Origin: Phaeobacter inhibens DSM 16374
GTDB lineage: Bacteria; Pseudomonadota; Alphaproteobacteria; Rhodobacterales; Rhodobacteraceae
Assembly: GCF_000473105.1 (NCBI RefSeq)
Contig: NZ_KI421498.1
Location: forward strand, 372,001-436,000
Length of the DNA stretch: 64,000 nt
Direction of reading: 5' to 3'
Within the stretch, counting starts at the first letter, position 1. Every line of letters begins with the position of its first letter. The position numbers and the translations under genes are program-made. The notes beneath the pieces were generated by a model. The model did not search any database and was not told where the DNA came from. It saw only the letters and a program-made list of their open reading frames with translations. Below, piece after piece: positions 35,908 through 44,760 of the stretch.

Positions 35908-37133
35908 CCAATCGGGTTTTGGTGGTGGATGACGATGCCGCGGTGCGGGCCGCGCTGGGCCAGACGCTGGAGCTGGCGGATTGCGATGCGATCACGGTGG
36001 GATCCTTTGTTGCGGCCAAGGATCTGATCACGACCGATTTTGACGGGGTGATCCTGTCGGATATGCGGATGCCGGGGCGCGATGGGTTTCATCTGTTGCG
36101 CTATGTGCGCGAGGTGGACGGTGATCTGCCGGTGATCCTGCTGACCGGTGAGGGAGACATCCCGATGGCGGTGCAGGCGATGGGAGAGGGGGCGTTTGAC
36201 TTCCTTGAGAAGCCCTGCGCCAGCGTTGATTTGATGGCCGTGGTGCGCCGGGCGTTGAAGACGCGGGCGCTGGTGCGGGAAAACCGGGCGTTGAAATCGC
36301 GACTGGAAAGCGGCGATCCGGCGGCGCGGATGATCTTTGGCACTTCGCCGCAGATGGAGGAACTGCGGGCACGGGCGCGCGGGGTTGCTGCCACCGGGGC
36401 GGAGGTGCTGGTGACCGGCGCGCCGGGCGGTGGGATTTCCAAGGTGGCAGAGGTCATTCACCTGATGTCACCGCGTGGTCAGGGCGCGTTTGTGAAACGT
36501 CCGGCTGCGGGGCTGACCCCTGACGGGTTTGCGGATCTGTGTCGCGAGGCAGCGGGCGGATCGCTGTATCTGGATGAAATCGCGGCCCTGCCAAGCGAGA
36601 CGCAATATGCTATGCTAGAGGCGCTAGAACAGGGGCTGGAGGCGCGGGTTCTGGTCGGCTCAGTCGCGGATCTGGCAGAGGAGGCGGCGCAGGGTCGGTT
36701 CCTGCCGGATCTGTTCTATCGGCTTGATGTGATGCGGGTGCGCATTCCGGCGCTGTCGGAACGGCCCGAAGACATCCCGGTGCTGTTCAGCCATTACGTC
36801 GCACAGGCGGCAGAGCAGGCGGGCATTGCCGCGCCGGATATCCCGCAGGAGCATCTGGCGGCGCTGATGGCTCAGGATTGGCCGGGCAATGCGCGCTCGC
36901 TGATGTCGGCAGCGATGCGGTTCGTGCTGGGGATGCCTGAGGAGGCGGCGCAATCGGCAGAACTGGGGCTGGCGGAGCAGCTGGCGCAGGTGGAGCGGTC
37001 CTTGCTCATTGCGGCGCTGGGCCGACAGAACGGCCATGCCTCTGCCGCGGCCAAAGCCCTGAAGCTGCCGCGCAAGACGTTTTATGACAAGCTGGCGCGC
37101 TATGGCATCCGGCCTGAGGACTATCGCCGCTGA
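35904..37133 (+). CDS. dctD: DctD-like response regulator with degenerate AAA+ domain
   Basis: This encodes 409 residues, shorter than classical DctD. The receiver domain is intact (DD at 10-11, D53 in ILSDMRMPG, K103). The AAA+ domain keeps Walker B (GGSLYLDEI, 218-226) and FLPDLFYRLDVMRVRIPALSERPEDIP. Its Walker A is altered (TGAPGGGISK, 171-180), and the L1 loop with GAFTGA, needed to contact sigma-54, is missing. The Fis-type helix-turn-helix (HASAAAKALKLPRKTFYDKLARYGI) is normal. It probably binds the palindromes before dctP but acts without sigma-54, as NtrC does in Rhodobacter capsulatus. Confidence 0.9.
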   Translation: MTNRVLVVDDDAAVRAALGQTLELADCDAITVGSFVAAKDLITTDFDGVILSDMRMPGRDGFHLLRYVREVDGDLPVILLTGEGDIPMAVQAMGEGAFDFLEKPCASVDLMAVVRRALKTRALVRENRALKSRLESGDPAARMIFGTSPQMEELRARARGVAATGAEVLVTGAPGGGISKVAEVIHLMSPRGQGAFVKRPAAGLTPDGFADLCREAAGGSLYLDEIAALPSETQYAMLEALEQGLEARVLVGSVADLAEEAAQGRFLPDLFYRLDVMRVRIPALSERPEDIPVLFSHYVAQAAEQAGIAAPDIPQEHLAALMAQDWPGNARSLMSAAMRFVLGMPEEAAQSAELGLAEQLAQVERSLLIAALGRQNGHASAAAKALKLPRKTFYDKLARYGIRPEDYRR

Positions 37134-37521
37134 GGGCGATGTCTTGTTTTCATCTGTGGTCCGCGTCCTACGGGAGGTCGCGGGGCAGTGAGGTGGCGGC
37201 GCCGCCGGGAGCCCCGCAAGGGGGCTAGGGCGGAGGGGGATGGAGCCCGGGTGTCAGCCGGTCCCATGTTCGTCAACCTTTTCGTCAACTTCGGTCATCT
37301 GAACGCCCGACCTGCGGAGGGTATCCGAGGGCGGGCCGATCTCCTGCCGGGGCATATGCCAGATGCCCCGGATCGGTGGGCTGCTTGTCAGGCGGCCCGA
37401 ATGTCGCGACACGCCCAATCTGACAGATCGGCGTTAAGCGAACGCGAGATCACCGTGCGCCGCCTGTGCAACGGCCCAGTGTCGGTGTCGGTGTTGGGTC
37501 CCGTGGCGGGCGGCGGGATTT

Positions 37522-37541
37522 GAGTATTTGAGGAAAGGTGA
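37522..37541 (+). repeat. dispersed intergenic repeat, copy 3 (core only)
   Basis: GAGTATTTGAGGAAAGGTGA matches the core seen at 19741, 31505, 41120 and 41159 (minus). The GC palindrome that precedes other copies is not present here. Confidence 0.6.
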
Positions 37542-37584
37542 CGGGCGCTGATTCCGCCTGATGAAATGTCTGGCGCTAACAGAG

Positions 37585-37635
37585 TGTGCGGATTTCCGCA
37601 CAGGCGTAGGATCACCCTGTGCGGAAAATCGCACA
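37585..37635. promoter_or_regulatory. paired palindromes, candidate DctD binding sites
   Basis: TGTGCGGATTTCCGCACA (37585-37602) is a perfect 18-bp palindrome apart from its centre. TGTGCGGAAAATCGCACA (37618-37635) is a second copy, 33 bp away centre to centre (about three helical turns). They lie about 180-230 bp before dctP and one gene after dctBD, as expected for tandem DctD activator sites. Confidence 0.75.
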
Positions 37636-37815
37636 CCAAATCTGGCAAGCCGGTGCATAAGATGAACGTCACCGCGCAAGCATTTGTTCATAATTGATAA
37701 ATGATGTTTATTTTTGGTGGATAACAAAGACTTGAGCGGGGCAGCTTTGCCCGTGATGCTGCGTCTGGGGTCTTCGCCTGAGCGGAGGCTATGGAGATAT
37801 TCCGGGAGGGAAGAC

Positions 37816-38817
37816 ATGAAATTCGTAACTGCTGCTGCCACCGCTGTGGCGCTGACCATGAGTGCCGGGACCGCAATGGCGGCCTGTGATGATGGTGAAA
37901 TTGTCGTCAAGTTCAGCCATGTGACCAACACCGACAAGCACCCTAAGGGGATCGCCGCCTCGCTGCTGGAAAAGCGCATCAATGAAGAGATGAACGGCAC
38001 TATGTGTCTGGAGGTCTATCCGAACTCCACGCTTTACAATGACAACAAGGTGCTGGAAGCGATGCTGCAGGGCGACGTGCAGCTGGCCGCACCAAGCCTG
38101 TCGAAATTCGAGAAATTCACCAAGCAGTTCCGCCTGTTCGATCTGCCGTTCATGTTCAAGAACATTGATGCGGTCGATGCCTTCCAAGGCTCCGAGAATG
38201 GTCAGGCGATGCTGGATTCCATGCAGCGCCGTGGCCTGCAGGGGCTGTCCTACTGGCACAATGGCATGAAGCAGATGTCGGCCAACAAGCCGTTGATCAA
38301 CCCGTCGGACGCCAATGGTCTGAAATTCCGCGTGCAGTCCTCGGACGTGCTGGTCGCGCAGATGGAAGCCATTGGTGGCAGCCCGCAGAAAATGGCCTTC
38401 TCCGAAGTTTACGGCGCGCTGCAACAGGGCGTTGTGGACGGGCAGGAAAACACCTGGTCCAACATCTACGGCAAGAAGTTCTTTGAGGTGCAGGACGGTG
38501 TGACCGAGACCAATCACGGCGCGCTGGACTATCTGGTTGTGACCTCCGTGGATTGGCTGGACAGCCTGGATCCGGCGGTGCGCGAGCAGTTCCTGACCAT
38601 TCTGGGCGAGGTCACCGCAACGCGGAACTCCGAATCCACCAAGGTCAACGCAGAGGCCCGCCAATCGATCATCGATGCCGGTGGTGTGGTGCGTGAACTG
38701 ACGGCTGAGCAGCGCGCGGCCTGGGTTGAGGCGATGAAGCCGGTCTGGGAGCAATTCGCAGGTGATGTCGGTCAGGACATGATCGACGCAGCCCAGGCGA
38801 TCAACGCGGGCATGTAA
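37816..38817 (+). CDS. dctP: TRAP dicarboxylate transporter, periplasmic binding protein
   Basis: This encodes 333 residues: a signal peptide (1-22, ...SAGTAMA-A), then the DctP fold with IVVKFSHVTNTDKHPKG, LEAMLQGDVQLAAPSLSKF, GLKFRVQSSDVLVAQMEAIGGSPQKMAFSEVYGALQQGVVDGQENTWSNI, where the conserved Arg (KFRVQ) binds the carboxylate. It captures C4-dicarboxylates for the DctQM membrane complex. The ATG at 37816 is preceded by GGGAGGGA. First gene of dctPQM. Confidence 0.95.
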   Translation: MKFVTAAATAVALTMSAGTAMAACDDGEIVVKFSHVTNTDKHPKGIAASLLEKRINEEMNGTMCLEVYPNSTLYNDNKVLEAMLQGDVQLAAPSLSKFEKFTKQFRLFDLPFMFKNIDAVDAFQGSENGQAMLDSMQRRGLQGLSYWHNGMKQMSANKPLINPSDANGLKFRVQSSDVLVAQMEAIGGSPQKMAFSEVYGALQQGVVDGQENTWSNIYGKKFFEVQDGVTETNHGALDYLVVTSVDWLDSLDPAVREQFLTILGEVTATRNSESTKVNAEARQSIIDAGGVVRELTAEQRAAWVEAMKPVWEQFAGDVGQDMIDAAQAINAGM

Positions 38818-38925
38818 GGGCTTCGGCCTTAAGATCCGGGGCAGGCGCGACGGCGCGCCGCCCCAATTTGCACGGTGCGCCATCCGCGCCGGTATCCCAT
38901 TATCCAAACATCGAGGGAGAGAGAT

Positions 38926-39603
38926 ATGGCGGGGGCAAAACCTGGCCCGACCGGGCTTATCAATACACTCGAAGAGACGCTGATTGCGCTGCTGCTGGGG
39001 CTGATGACCCTGATTACATTTGCCAATGTGGTGGCGCGATTTGTGTTCAATTCCAACATTCTGTGGGCGCTGGAGCTGACGGTGTTCCTGTTTGCCTGGC
39101 TGGTTCTGCTGGGCGCATCCTATGCGGTAAAGGTCCATGCCCATCTGGGGGTCGATGCGATCCTCAACATGGTGTCGCCGGGCGCGCGCCGGGTGATCGG
39201 GCTGATCTCGGTCGGCTGCTGTCTGGTGTTCTCGCTGCTGCTGCTGAAGGGCGCCTATGACTACTGGGCGGTGTTTGCCGATCTGCCGCCCACCTCTGGG
39301 CGCTGGTTTCCCACCGGCTTTGACATGAAGGCGCGCAGCCAGAGTTTTTATGAGGTACAGGATGTACCGATGGTGGCGATCTTTGGGTTTCTCGAAGATC
39401 TGATCAACTACGGCGATTCCTACGAGAAGCTGCCCAAGGTGGTGCCCTATGTGGTGCTGCCGCTGTCGATGCTGCTGATGTTGCTGCGCTTTGCCCAGGC
39501 GGCGATGCAGATCCTGCGCGGCGATGTGGACCGGCTGGTGGCCAGCCATGAGGTCGAAGATGAAATCGCCGAGGTTCAGGCGCAGCGCGGGGAGCACGAC
39601 TGA
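38926..39603 (+). CDS. dctQ: TRAP transporter small membrane subunit
   Basis: This encodes 225 residues with four hydrophobic segments (ALLLGLMTLITFANVVARFVF, LELTVFLFAWLVLLGASYAV, VIGLISVGCCLVFSLLLL and the C-terminal VVPYVVLPLSMLLMLLRF). The DctQ signature NVVARFVFN...W..E is present. It is longer than the usual 160-170 residues because of an extra soluble segment of about 60 residues between helices 3 and 4 (YWAVFADLPPTSGRW...SYEKLPK). The ATG at 38926 follows GAGGGAGAG. It overlaps dctM at TGATG. Confidence 0.92.
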   Translation: MAGAKPGPTGLINTLEETLIALLLGLMTLITFANVVARFVFNSNILWALELTVFLFAWLVLLGASYAVKVHAHLGVDAILNMVSPGARRVIGLISVGCCLVFSLLLLKGAYDYWAVFADLPPTSGRWFPTGFDMKARSQSFYEVQDVPMVAIFGFLEDLINYGDSYEKLPKVVPYVVLPLSMLLMLLRFAQAAMQILRGDVDRLVASHEVEDEIAEVQAQRGEHD

Positions 39604-41006
39604 TGGATGTCGTCCTATTGTTTTCCATGGTCATCGGGCTGTTGCTGATCGGGGTTCCGATTGCGGTGGCGCTTGGCCTCAGCTCGACACTGTTTCTGCT
39701 GATCTATTCCGACAGCTCGCTGGCGTCGGTTGCTGGCACATTGTTCGAAGCCTTTGAGGGGCATTTCACGCTGCTGGCGATCCCCTTCTTCATTCTGGCC
39801 TCAAGCTTCATGACGACGGGCGGTGTGGCGCGGCGGATCATCCGGTTCTCCATCGCCTGTGTCGGTCATCTGCCGGGTGGTCTGGCGATTGCGGGCGTCT
39901 TTGCCTGTATGTTGTTTGCGGCCCTGTCCGGGTCCTCACCGGCCACCGTGGTGGCCATCGGATCCATCGTGATCGCGGGGATGCGGCAGGTGGGGTACTC
40001 CAAGGAGTTTGCCGCTGGTGTGATCTGTAACGCAGGCACGCTGGGCATCCTGATCCCGCCGTCGATTGTGATGGTGGTCTATGCGGCGGCGGTTGAGGTC
40101 TCGGTGGGGCGGATGTTCCTGGCGGGCGTTATTCCGGGTCTGATGGCGGGTCTGATGCTGATGGTGACCATCTATGTGATGGCCAAGGTGAAGAACCTGC
40201 CCAAGGGTGAATGGCTGGGCTGGGGGGAAGTTGCGGCCTCGGCGGCCAATGCCTCGGTTGGTCTGCTGCTGATCGGCATCATTCTGGGCGGCATCTATGG
40301 CGGGATCTTCACCCCGACAGAGGCGGCGGCGGTGGCCTCGGTCTATGCCTTCTTTGTGGCGACCTTTGTCTACCGCGACATGGGGCCGTTGAAATCTGCG
40401 CCGAAACCCAAGGATATGGGGCAATTCCTGTCCATGCTGCCCAAGATGCTGGGACAGACGGTGGTCTATTTTATCCCGTCCTTCTTTCACGCCGATACGC
40501 GCCACGCGCTGTTTGAAGCGGGCAAGCTGACTGTGACACTCTTGTTTGTGATCGCCAATGCGCTGATCCTGAAACATGTGTTGACCGATGAGCAGGTGCC
40601 ACAGCAGATTGCCACCGCGATGCTGTCGGCGGGCTTTGGCCCGGTGATGTTCCTGATCGTGGTCAATGTGATCCTGCTGATCGGGGGGCAGTTCATGGAG
40701 CCGTCGGGTCTGTTGGTGATCGTGGCGCCGCTGGTGTTCCCGATTGCCATCGAACTGGGCATCGACCCGATCCATCTGGGCATCATCATGGTGGTCAATA
40801 TGGAGATCGGTATGATCACCCCGCCGGTTGGTCTGAACCTCTTTGTGACCTCCGGGGTTGCAGGAATGCCGATGATGGCGGTGGTGCGGGCGGCGTTGCC
40901 GTTCCTGGCGGTGCTCTTCGTGTTCCTGATTATGATCACCTATATTCCGTGGATTTCAACCGTGTTGCCGAATGCGGTGATGGGGCCGGAGATCATCACC
41001 AAATAG
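39603..41006 (+). CDS. dctM: TRAP transporter large membrane subunit
   Basis: This encodes 467 residues with 12 or more hydrophobic segments and the DctM repeats (LLAIPFFILASSFMTTGGVARRI, LSGSSPATVVAIGSIVIAGM, LGILIPPSIVMVVYAA, then VNMEIGMITPPVGLNLFV). It is the Na+-coupled transport channel of the DctPQM system. An insert of about 100 residues in the middle (YRDMGPLKSAPKPKDMGQFL and onward) makes it longer than the usual 425-440 residues. Its ATG overlaps the dctQ stop by one base. Confidence 0.94.
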   Translation: MDVVLLFSMVIGLLLIGVPIAVALGLSSTLFLLIYSDSSLASVAGTLFEAFEGHFTLLAIPFFILASSFMTTGGVARRIIRFSIACVGHLPGGLAIAGVFACMLFAALSGSSPATVVAIGSIVIAGMRQVGYSKEFAAGVICNAGTLGILIPPSIVMVVYAAAVEVSVGRMFLAGVIPGLMAGLMLMVTIYVMAKVKNLPKGEWLGWGEVAASAANASVGLLLIGIILGGIYGGIFTPTEAAAVASVYAFFVATFVYRDMGPLKSAPKPKDMGQFLSMLPKMLGQTVVYFIPSFFHADTRHALFEAGKLTVTLLFVIANALILKHVLTDEQVPQQIATAMLSAGFGPVMFLIVVNVILLIGGQFMEPSGLLVIVAPLVFPIAIELGIDPIHLGIIMVVNMEIGMITPPVGLNLFVTSGVAGMPMMAVVRAALPFLAVLFVFLIMITYIPWISTVLPNAVMGPEIITK

Positions 41007-41022
41007 AGCAGGTGTTCAGTAC

Positions 41023-41071
41023 CCAGACAGAAAAAGGCCCGGGAGCAGTTCTCGGGCCTTTTTCTGTCTGG
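41023..41071 (+). terminator. rho-independent terminator of dctPQM
   Basis: A long stem, CCAGACAGAAAAAGGCCCG paired with CGGGCCTTTTTCTGTCTGG around GGAGCAGTTCT, contains an internal T-run. It lies 17 bp after the dctM stop. Confidence 0.88.
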
Positions 41072-41080
41072 CGTTATGTC

Positions 41081-41139
41081 AGGGGCTTTGCCCCTCTGCG
41101 CTGGCGCGCATTCACCCCAGAGTATTTTGTGAAAGGTGA
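41081..41139 (+). repeat. dispersed intergenic repeat, copy 4
   Basis: A small hairpin AGGGGCTTTGCCCCT (41081-41095) is followed by the core GAGTATTTTGTGAAAGGTGA (41120-41139). It faces an inverted copy at 41159-41178. Confidence 0.65.
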
Positions 41140-41158
41140 AGGCGGGGTGCGGGGGCTG

Positions 41159-41178
41159 TCATCTTTCCCCAAATACTC
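41159..41178 (-). repeat. dispersed intergenic repeat, copy 5 (inverted)
   Basis: On the minus strand this reads GAGTATTTGGGGAAAGATGA, the same core as copies 1-4. It lies between the dctM end and the tpiA end, 20 bp from copy 4 in opposite orientation. Confidence 0.65.
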
Positions 41179-41206
41179 CCGCCGGAGGCTGCGCCGTGAG
41201 GCGCAT

Positions 41207-41959
41207 TTATGCGCTAGCGTCGAGAGCCGCGACGATGGGGGCGAAATCCGCAGCCTTGAGGCTGGCGCCGCCAACCAGGGCGCCGTCGACATGGGCCACC
41301 GCGAAGATTTCTTTGGCATTGCTGGCTTTGACAGATCCGCCATAGAGCAGTCGGATGGCGTTTGCGGTCTCGCCGCCGAAGCGTTTCACGAGGCTGGCGC
41401 GCAGGTCGTTGTGCACTTCGGCAATCTGTTCGACCGTGGGCACCTTGCCTGTGCCGATCGCCCAGACCGGTTCGTAGGCCACCACCACGGTTGTGCCGCT
41501 GGCGTCATCGGGGAGGGAGCCTGCCAATTGGGCCCGGACCACATCAAGTGTTTTGCCCGCCTCGCGGTCGTTCAGGGTTTCGCCCACGCAGATGATGGCG
41601 GTCAGCCCCGCAGCGATGGCGGTCTTGGCCTTGGCCCGGACTGTTTCATCCGTCTCATCGTGGTCGGCCCGGCGTTCGGAATGGCCGAGGATCACGGCGG
41701 TGGCGCCCGCATCATGCAGCATTTCCGCGCTGAGATCGCCGGTATGGGCGCCATAGGTGGCGTCGTGGCAATCCTGGGCGCCAATGCTCACCTTGCTGTC
41801 GACGCAGACATTGGCCGCGCGGTAGAGCAGGGTTGCAGGCGGGCAGATCAGCACCTCGGCCTTGGCGGATTTGCAGCTATAGGCAAGATTGCCCAGCTCT
41901 GTCAGCGCACTTGCGGTGCCGTTCATTTTCCAATTGCCTGCGGCCAGTTTCCGACGCAT
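41207..41959 (-). CDS. tpiA: triosephosphate isomerase
   Basis: This encodes 250 residues of a standard TIM barrel: AAGNWKMNG with catalytic K11, ILGHSERR with the electrophilic His, [12 protein letters not shown] with the catalytic Glu, and RLLYGGSVK and [15 protein letters not shown] in the phosphate-binding C-terminus. It interconverts dihydroxyacetone phosphate and glyceraldehyde-3-phosphate. The ATG at 41959 has GGGAGA upstream; an in-frame start at 42061 would add 34 unrelated residues. Monocistronic. Confidence 0.97.
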   Translation of the reverse strand: MRRKLAAGNWKMNGTASALTELGNLAYSCKSAKAEVLICPPATLLYRAANVCVDSKVSIGAQDCHDATYGAHTGDLSAEMLHDAGATAVILGHSERRADHDETDETVRAKAKTAIAAGLTAIICVGETLNDREAGKTLDVVRAQLAGSLPDDASGTTVVVAYEPVWAIGTGKVPTVEQIAEVHNDLRASLVKRFGGETANAIRLLYGGSVKASNAKEIFAVAHVDGALVGGASLKAADFAPIVAALDASA

Positions 41960-42131
41960 CTGCGTATCTCCCTCAATCTTCTGTTGCTGCCTGCGAAGCC
42001 CTGTCGGGGCGCGGCAGCTTGCTGCTGGGTCTGTCCTAACATTGTTCGGAATAGGGAACAATTCGCCTGTTCACCACCAGCGGTGGTCAGCACATGTTGA
42101 ACAATATCGAAGTGCGCCAATAACCCGGCGC

Positions 42132-42161
42132 AAAAAAAGAGGCAGAAACTGCCTCTTTTTT
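42132..42161. terminator. bidirectional rho-independent terminator
   Basis: The stem AAAAAAGAGGCAG/CTGCCTCTTTTTT with an AAA loop ends the A-type Fe-S carrier transcript on the minus strand. Confidence 0.9.
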
Positions 42162-42222
42162 GGTGTTGTCTGCGCGCCACCACTCGCAAATCGGCGAGAT
42201 GACAGGGACGCCGTACTGCGGA

Positions 42223-42582
42223 TCAGCCTGCGGGCATATCCTTGAAACTGATTGATTCTCCGCAGCCGCAGGCCTCGGAGACATTGGGGTTGTTGAACTT
42301 GAACCCGGCCTCCAGCAGCGAGACCTCATAGTCGATTTCGGTGCCGAAGAGGAACATCTGCGCCATCGGCGCGATCAGCACGCGGGCACCATCCTGTTCG
42401 ACCACTTCGTCGTTGGGGTCGGGCTGGTCGACATATTCCATGGTATATTCCATGCCGGCACAGCCGCCCTTCTTCACGCCGATGCGCAGGCCGGAATGGC
42501 CGCCCTTGTCCATCAGCTTGGCAATCTGGGCCGCTGCCTTGTCGGTGATGGTCACCGCTTGTTTGCCGGGAATGCCGAACAT
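42223..42582 (-). CDS. A-type iron-sulfur cluster carrier (IscA/SufA/ErpA family)
   Basis: This encodes 119 residues with the three cluster cysteines: KKGGCAGMEYTMEY in the middle and EACGCGESISF at the C-terminus. It carries or inserts Fe-S clusters into target proteins. It cannot be assigned to SufA, IscA or ErpA from sequence alone. The ATG at 42582 has GGAG 7 bases upstream; an in-frame ATG at 42594 is possible. The sufT gene lies 1.7 kb away. Confidence 0.9.
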   Translation of the reverse strand: MFGIPGKQAVTITDKAAAQIAKLMDKGGHSGLRIGVKKGGCAGMEYTMEYVDQPDPNDEVVEQDGARVLIAPMAQMFLFGTEIDYEVSLLEAGFKFNNPNVSEACGCGESISFKDMPAG

Positions 42583-42650
42583 GTCTGTCTCCACTATCGC
42601 GCGTTACCCCTAATCTAGGGGGGGCGTGGCGCAGGCTCAAGGGGCTGCGG

Positions 42651-43910
42651 TCACAGCCCCATGCAATTGGCGTAATAGGTCACGGTTGCGGGCCAGTCGG
42701 AAAATACCCCGACAACCCCCACATCCTGCGCCAGCACATCAAGCACCTGATAGGTGGCCGCGTCCGATTGCACCGCAGCTGCGACCGATTGGAAATACCA
42801 GCCACCGCCATTTTTCAGCGGACCGGAGCGCTCCAGGGTCCAGGTGATGATATTCAGACCGGCGGCGCGTGCGGCTTTGGCATAGGGAGAGGGGACCATG
42901 CGGCCATCCTCCAGCGTCAGCAGCATCCAGATCGGCGGCGCGATATAGTTGAGCCCCATGTCCTTCAACTCCTGCATCGACGGGCGGAAGGTTGCGGGGT
43001 CCATCGGATCAATCTGGCCTTCATCTTCGTCGTGGCGGGCGAAGCGATCATCGAGGTAGACCGCCTGACGGCCAAATTCCGGCGTTTGGGTGAGCCAGTA
43101 TTTGATGTCGTCGAGGTCAAAGCTCTGCACCCAGACATCGCTGGCGGGGATCTCGGCGCTGACATAGGCGTCGATCAGTTTCTGCGCATAGGCTGCCTGC
43201 GTCATCCCGTTGAAGGGCATGGCGACGGTGGGGGCCTTCAGCTCGGGGGTGAATTTTGCGCCGAGGTCGCGGAACAGCCGGATACTGTCGGCATGGCTGA
43301 GCAGAGTTGCGCCGTTCTGATGCAGGCTGCTGCGCCAGGGGGCGAGGCCGCCCTGAAAGGCGGCAGCACTGGTGGCTGTGGGGTCACGGCTGTCCATCTT
43401 GGGGCGCAGGGTCATCAGCTCTGCCAGCGTCAGATCGCTGGTGCGGCACTCGGCGCTTGCGGGGGCATCGGCGGTGGCCGGGGCAAAGGGCTGGGTGCAG
43501 CGGTCGGCGAGATCGGTGGTGAGGATATCGGTTGTGGTGTGCAGATCGTTCTGCGAGTGGCGGCAGACCAGCTCCAGATCGCTGGTGAAGGTCACATCGC
43601 ATTCCATAACCCCTGCGCCCATGGAGGCGGCGGCGCGATTGCCCTCTACCGTATGTTCGGGAAACATCAGCGGCGCGCCCCGATGTGCAATGGAAAAATC
43701 GCTGCGTTCCGGGGTTTGCCCGGCACAGGATTGCAGTTTGGTCTTCAGCGCGCCATCGGGCAGGGCATGAACCAGATAGGCCGGGCGCGGACCGTAGCTG
43801 AGCGCAATGGTGGCCTCAGCGGTGATCTCTGCTGCGGCGGGGCTGGCGCATAAGGGGGCGGCAAGAGCAAGGGAGATCAGACGCGCGCAGATGTGAAATG
43901 TGCGGGGCAA
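42651..43910 (-). CDS. secreted glycerophosphodiester phosphodiesterase
   Basis: This encodes 419 residues: a signal peptide (about 1-26, [14 protein letters not shown]), then the GDPD domain with [16 protein letters not shown] (HRG...E), [24 protein letters not shown] and a C-terminal [13 protein letters not shown]. It would hydrolyse glycerophosphodiesters in the periplasm to glycerol-3-phosphate and an alcohol. It has a family-typical insertion and resembles GlpQ-like bacterial enzymes. I chose the TTG at 43910 with GGAG 9 bases upstream, because no ATG precedes the signal peptide. Confidence 0.88.
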   Translation of the reverse strand: MPRTFHICARLISLALAAPLCASPAAAEITAEATIALSYGPRPAYLVHALPDGALKTKLQSCAGQTPERSDFSIAHRGAPLMFPEHTVEGNRAAASMGAGVMECDVTFTSDLELVCRHSQNDLHTTTDILTTDLADRCTQPFAPATADAPASAECRTSDLTLAELMTLRPKMDSRDPTATSAAAFQGGLAPWRSSLHQNGATLLSHADSIRLFRDLGAKFTPELKAPTVAMPFNGMTQAAYAQKLIDAYVSAEIPASDVWVQSFDLDDIKYWLTQTPEFGRQAVYLDDRFARHDEDEGQIDPMDPATFRPSMQELKDMGLNYIAPPIWMLLTLEDGRMVPSPYAKAARAAGLNIITWTLERSGPLKNGGGWYFQSVAAAVQSDAATYQVLDVLAQDVGVVGVFSDWPATVTYYANCMGL

Positions 43911-44253
43911 TAGGGTAACTCCAAATCATTTGGGGGCGCTCTTGGGGCGTGTTGCGGCATTAATCCGCGGGTCGCGCCAAGAACGGCTGCGGATGACCCG
44001 CAGCGGCTTATAGTTCTGATGTTACGGGGGCTTGCCTCTCTGGGGCAAGAGGGGGCGGGCGGATTGCTGCGGTCTTGCGCAACGTTAGCGTGCGTGTGAC
44101 GCAAGCCAGGCGCGCGTGCCCCGGGACTGTGTCAACGGCCTGAACCGTGCAGCGGGTCATAAAAAACGCGGCAGGCGAGGGGCCGTGCCGCGTTGTGTCT
44201 TGTGGAAAGGACGGGAGCAGGCGTGGTTTGTGCTGCACCATCTTCGGCTGCGG
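43911..44253. other. intergenic region between GDPD and sufT genes
   Basis: No gene is supported. It contains a hairpin GCTGCGG/CCGCAGC (43986-44004) and the sufT terminator (44161-44195). Confidence 0.6.
44161..44195 (-). terminator. rho-independent terminator of sufT
   Basis: On the minus strand, ACGCGGCA pairs with TGCCGCGT around a 12-base loop and is followed by TTTTTTA. It lies about 60 bp past the sufT stop. Confidence 0.85.
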
Positions 44254-44616
44254 CTACATGAAGCCGAGTTCGAGCCGTGCCTCATCCGACATCATGTCCA
44301 TGCCCCAGGGCGGCTCCCAGGTCAGTTCGACATCGCAGCTTTTGACGCCGGGGACGGGAGAGACGGCGTCCACGATCCATCCCGGCATCTCACCGGCGAC
44401 GGGGCAGCCGGGGGCGGTGAGGGTCATAATGATCTTCACATCATTCTCGGCTGTGATGTCGATGGTGTAGATCAGGCCCAGTTCATAGATATTCACAGGG
44501 ATTTCAGGGTCATAAACAGACCGGCACGCGTCTACCACCGGCTCGTACAGCTCATGGCTGACAGAGGAGGGGGCGATCAGCGGTGTGCCTTCCAGTGGTT
44601 CGGATGCGTTGGTCAT
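44254..44616 (-). CDS. sufT: SufT/MIP18-family Fe-S assembly protein (DUF59)
   Basis: This encodes 120 residues of the DUF59 fold: SVYDPEIPVNIYELGLIYTIDI, then MTLTAPGCPVAGEMPGWIVDAVSPVPGV with the conserved cysteine, and a C-terminal WEPPWGMDMMSDEARLELGFM. SufT proteins assist Fe-S cluster delivery. The ATG at 44616 is clear. Here it stands alone, away from any suf operon in the window, and is divergent from the COG0523 GTPase gene. Confidence 0.9.
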   Translation of the reverse strand: MTNASEPLEGTPLIAPSSVSHELYEPVVDACRSVYDPEIPVNIYELGLIYTIDITAENDVKIIMTLTAPGCPVAGEMPGWIVDAVSPVPGVKSCDVELTWEPPWGMDMMSDEARLELGFM

Positions 44617-44743
44617 AAGGGCCTCGGTTCGTTTCCTGACTGTTTATATAGGGAAGCCGGGCGCGAGGGTCCAGTGGCGGATCGCATGCGGCTTGTGATC
44701 AAGCGTCGCAGGAGAGGCAGGTATCTTGCTATAAGTGAATGAT

Positions 44744-44760
44744 ACGTTATAGCGTAACAT
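44744..44760. promoter_or_regulatory. candidate Zur box upstream of COG0523 GTPase
   Basis: ACGTTATAGCGTAACAT matches the Zur core ATGTTATANTATAACAT at 13 of 16 defined positions in the same 17-bp frame as the box before zinT (24004-24020). It is 90 bp before the GTPase start. Confidence 0.55.

Larger units (their letters stand above)
37134..37815 (+). other. 682-bp intergenic region upstream of dctP
   Basis: There is no convincing gene. From left to right it holds a GC-rich stretch with weak hairpins just after dctD, one copy of the dispersed repeat core (37522-37541), two DctD-type palindromes (37585-37602 and 37618-37635), an AT-rich segment (37680-37725) likely to contain the dctP promoter, and the dctP ribosome site (GGGAGGGA at 37804-37811). 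Confidence 0.7.

Noticed and set aside
37640-37665. Possible sigma-54 promoter before dctP (TGGCAAGCCGGTGCA)
   Set aside because: The distance between GG and GC is one base short of the required spacing, and DctD here lacks GAFTGA.
37789-39597. 602-codon open frame on the minus strand
   Set aside because: It is antisense to dctP and dctQ, and those genes have signal peptides and family motifs.
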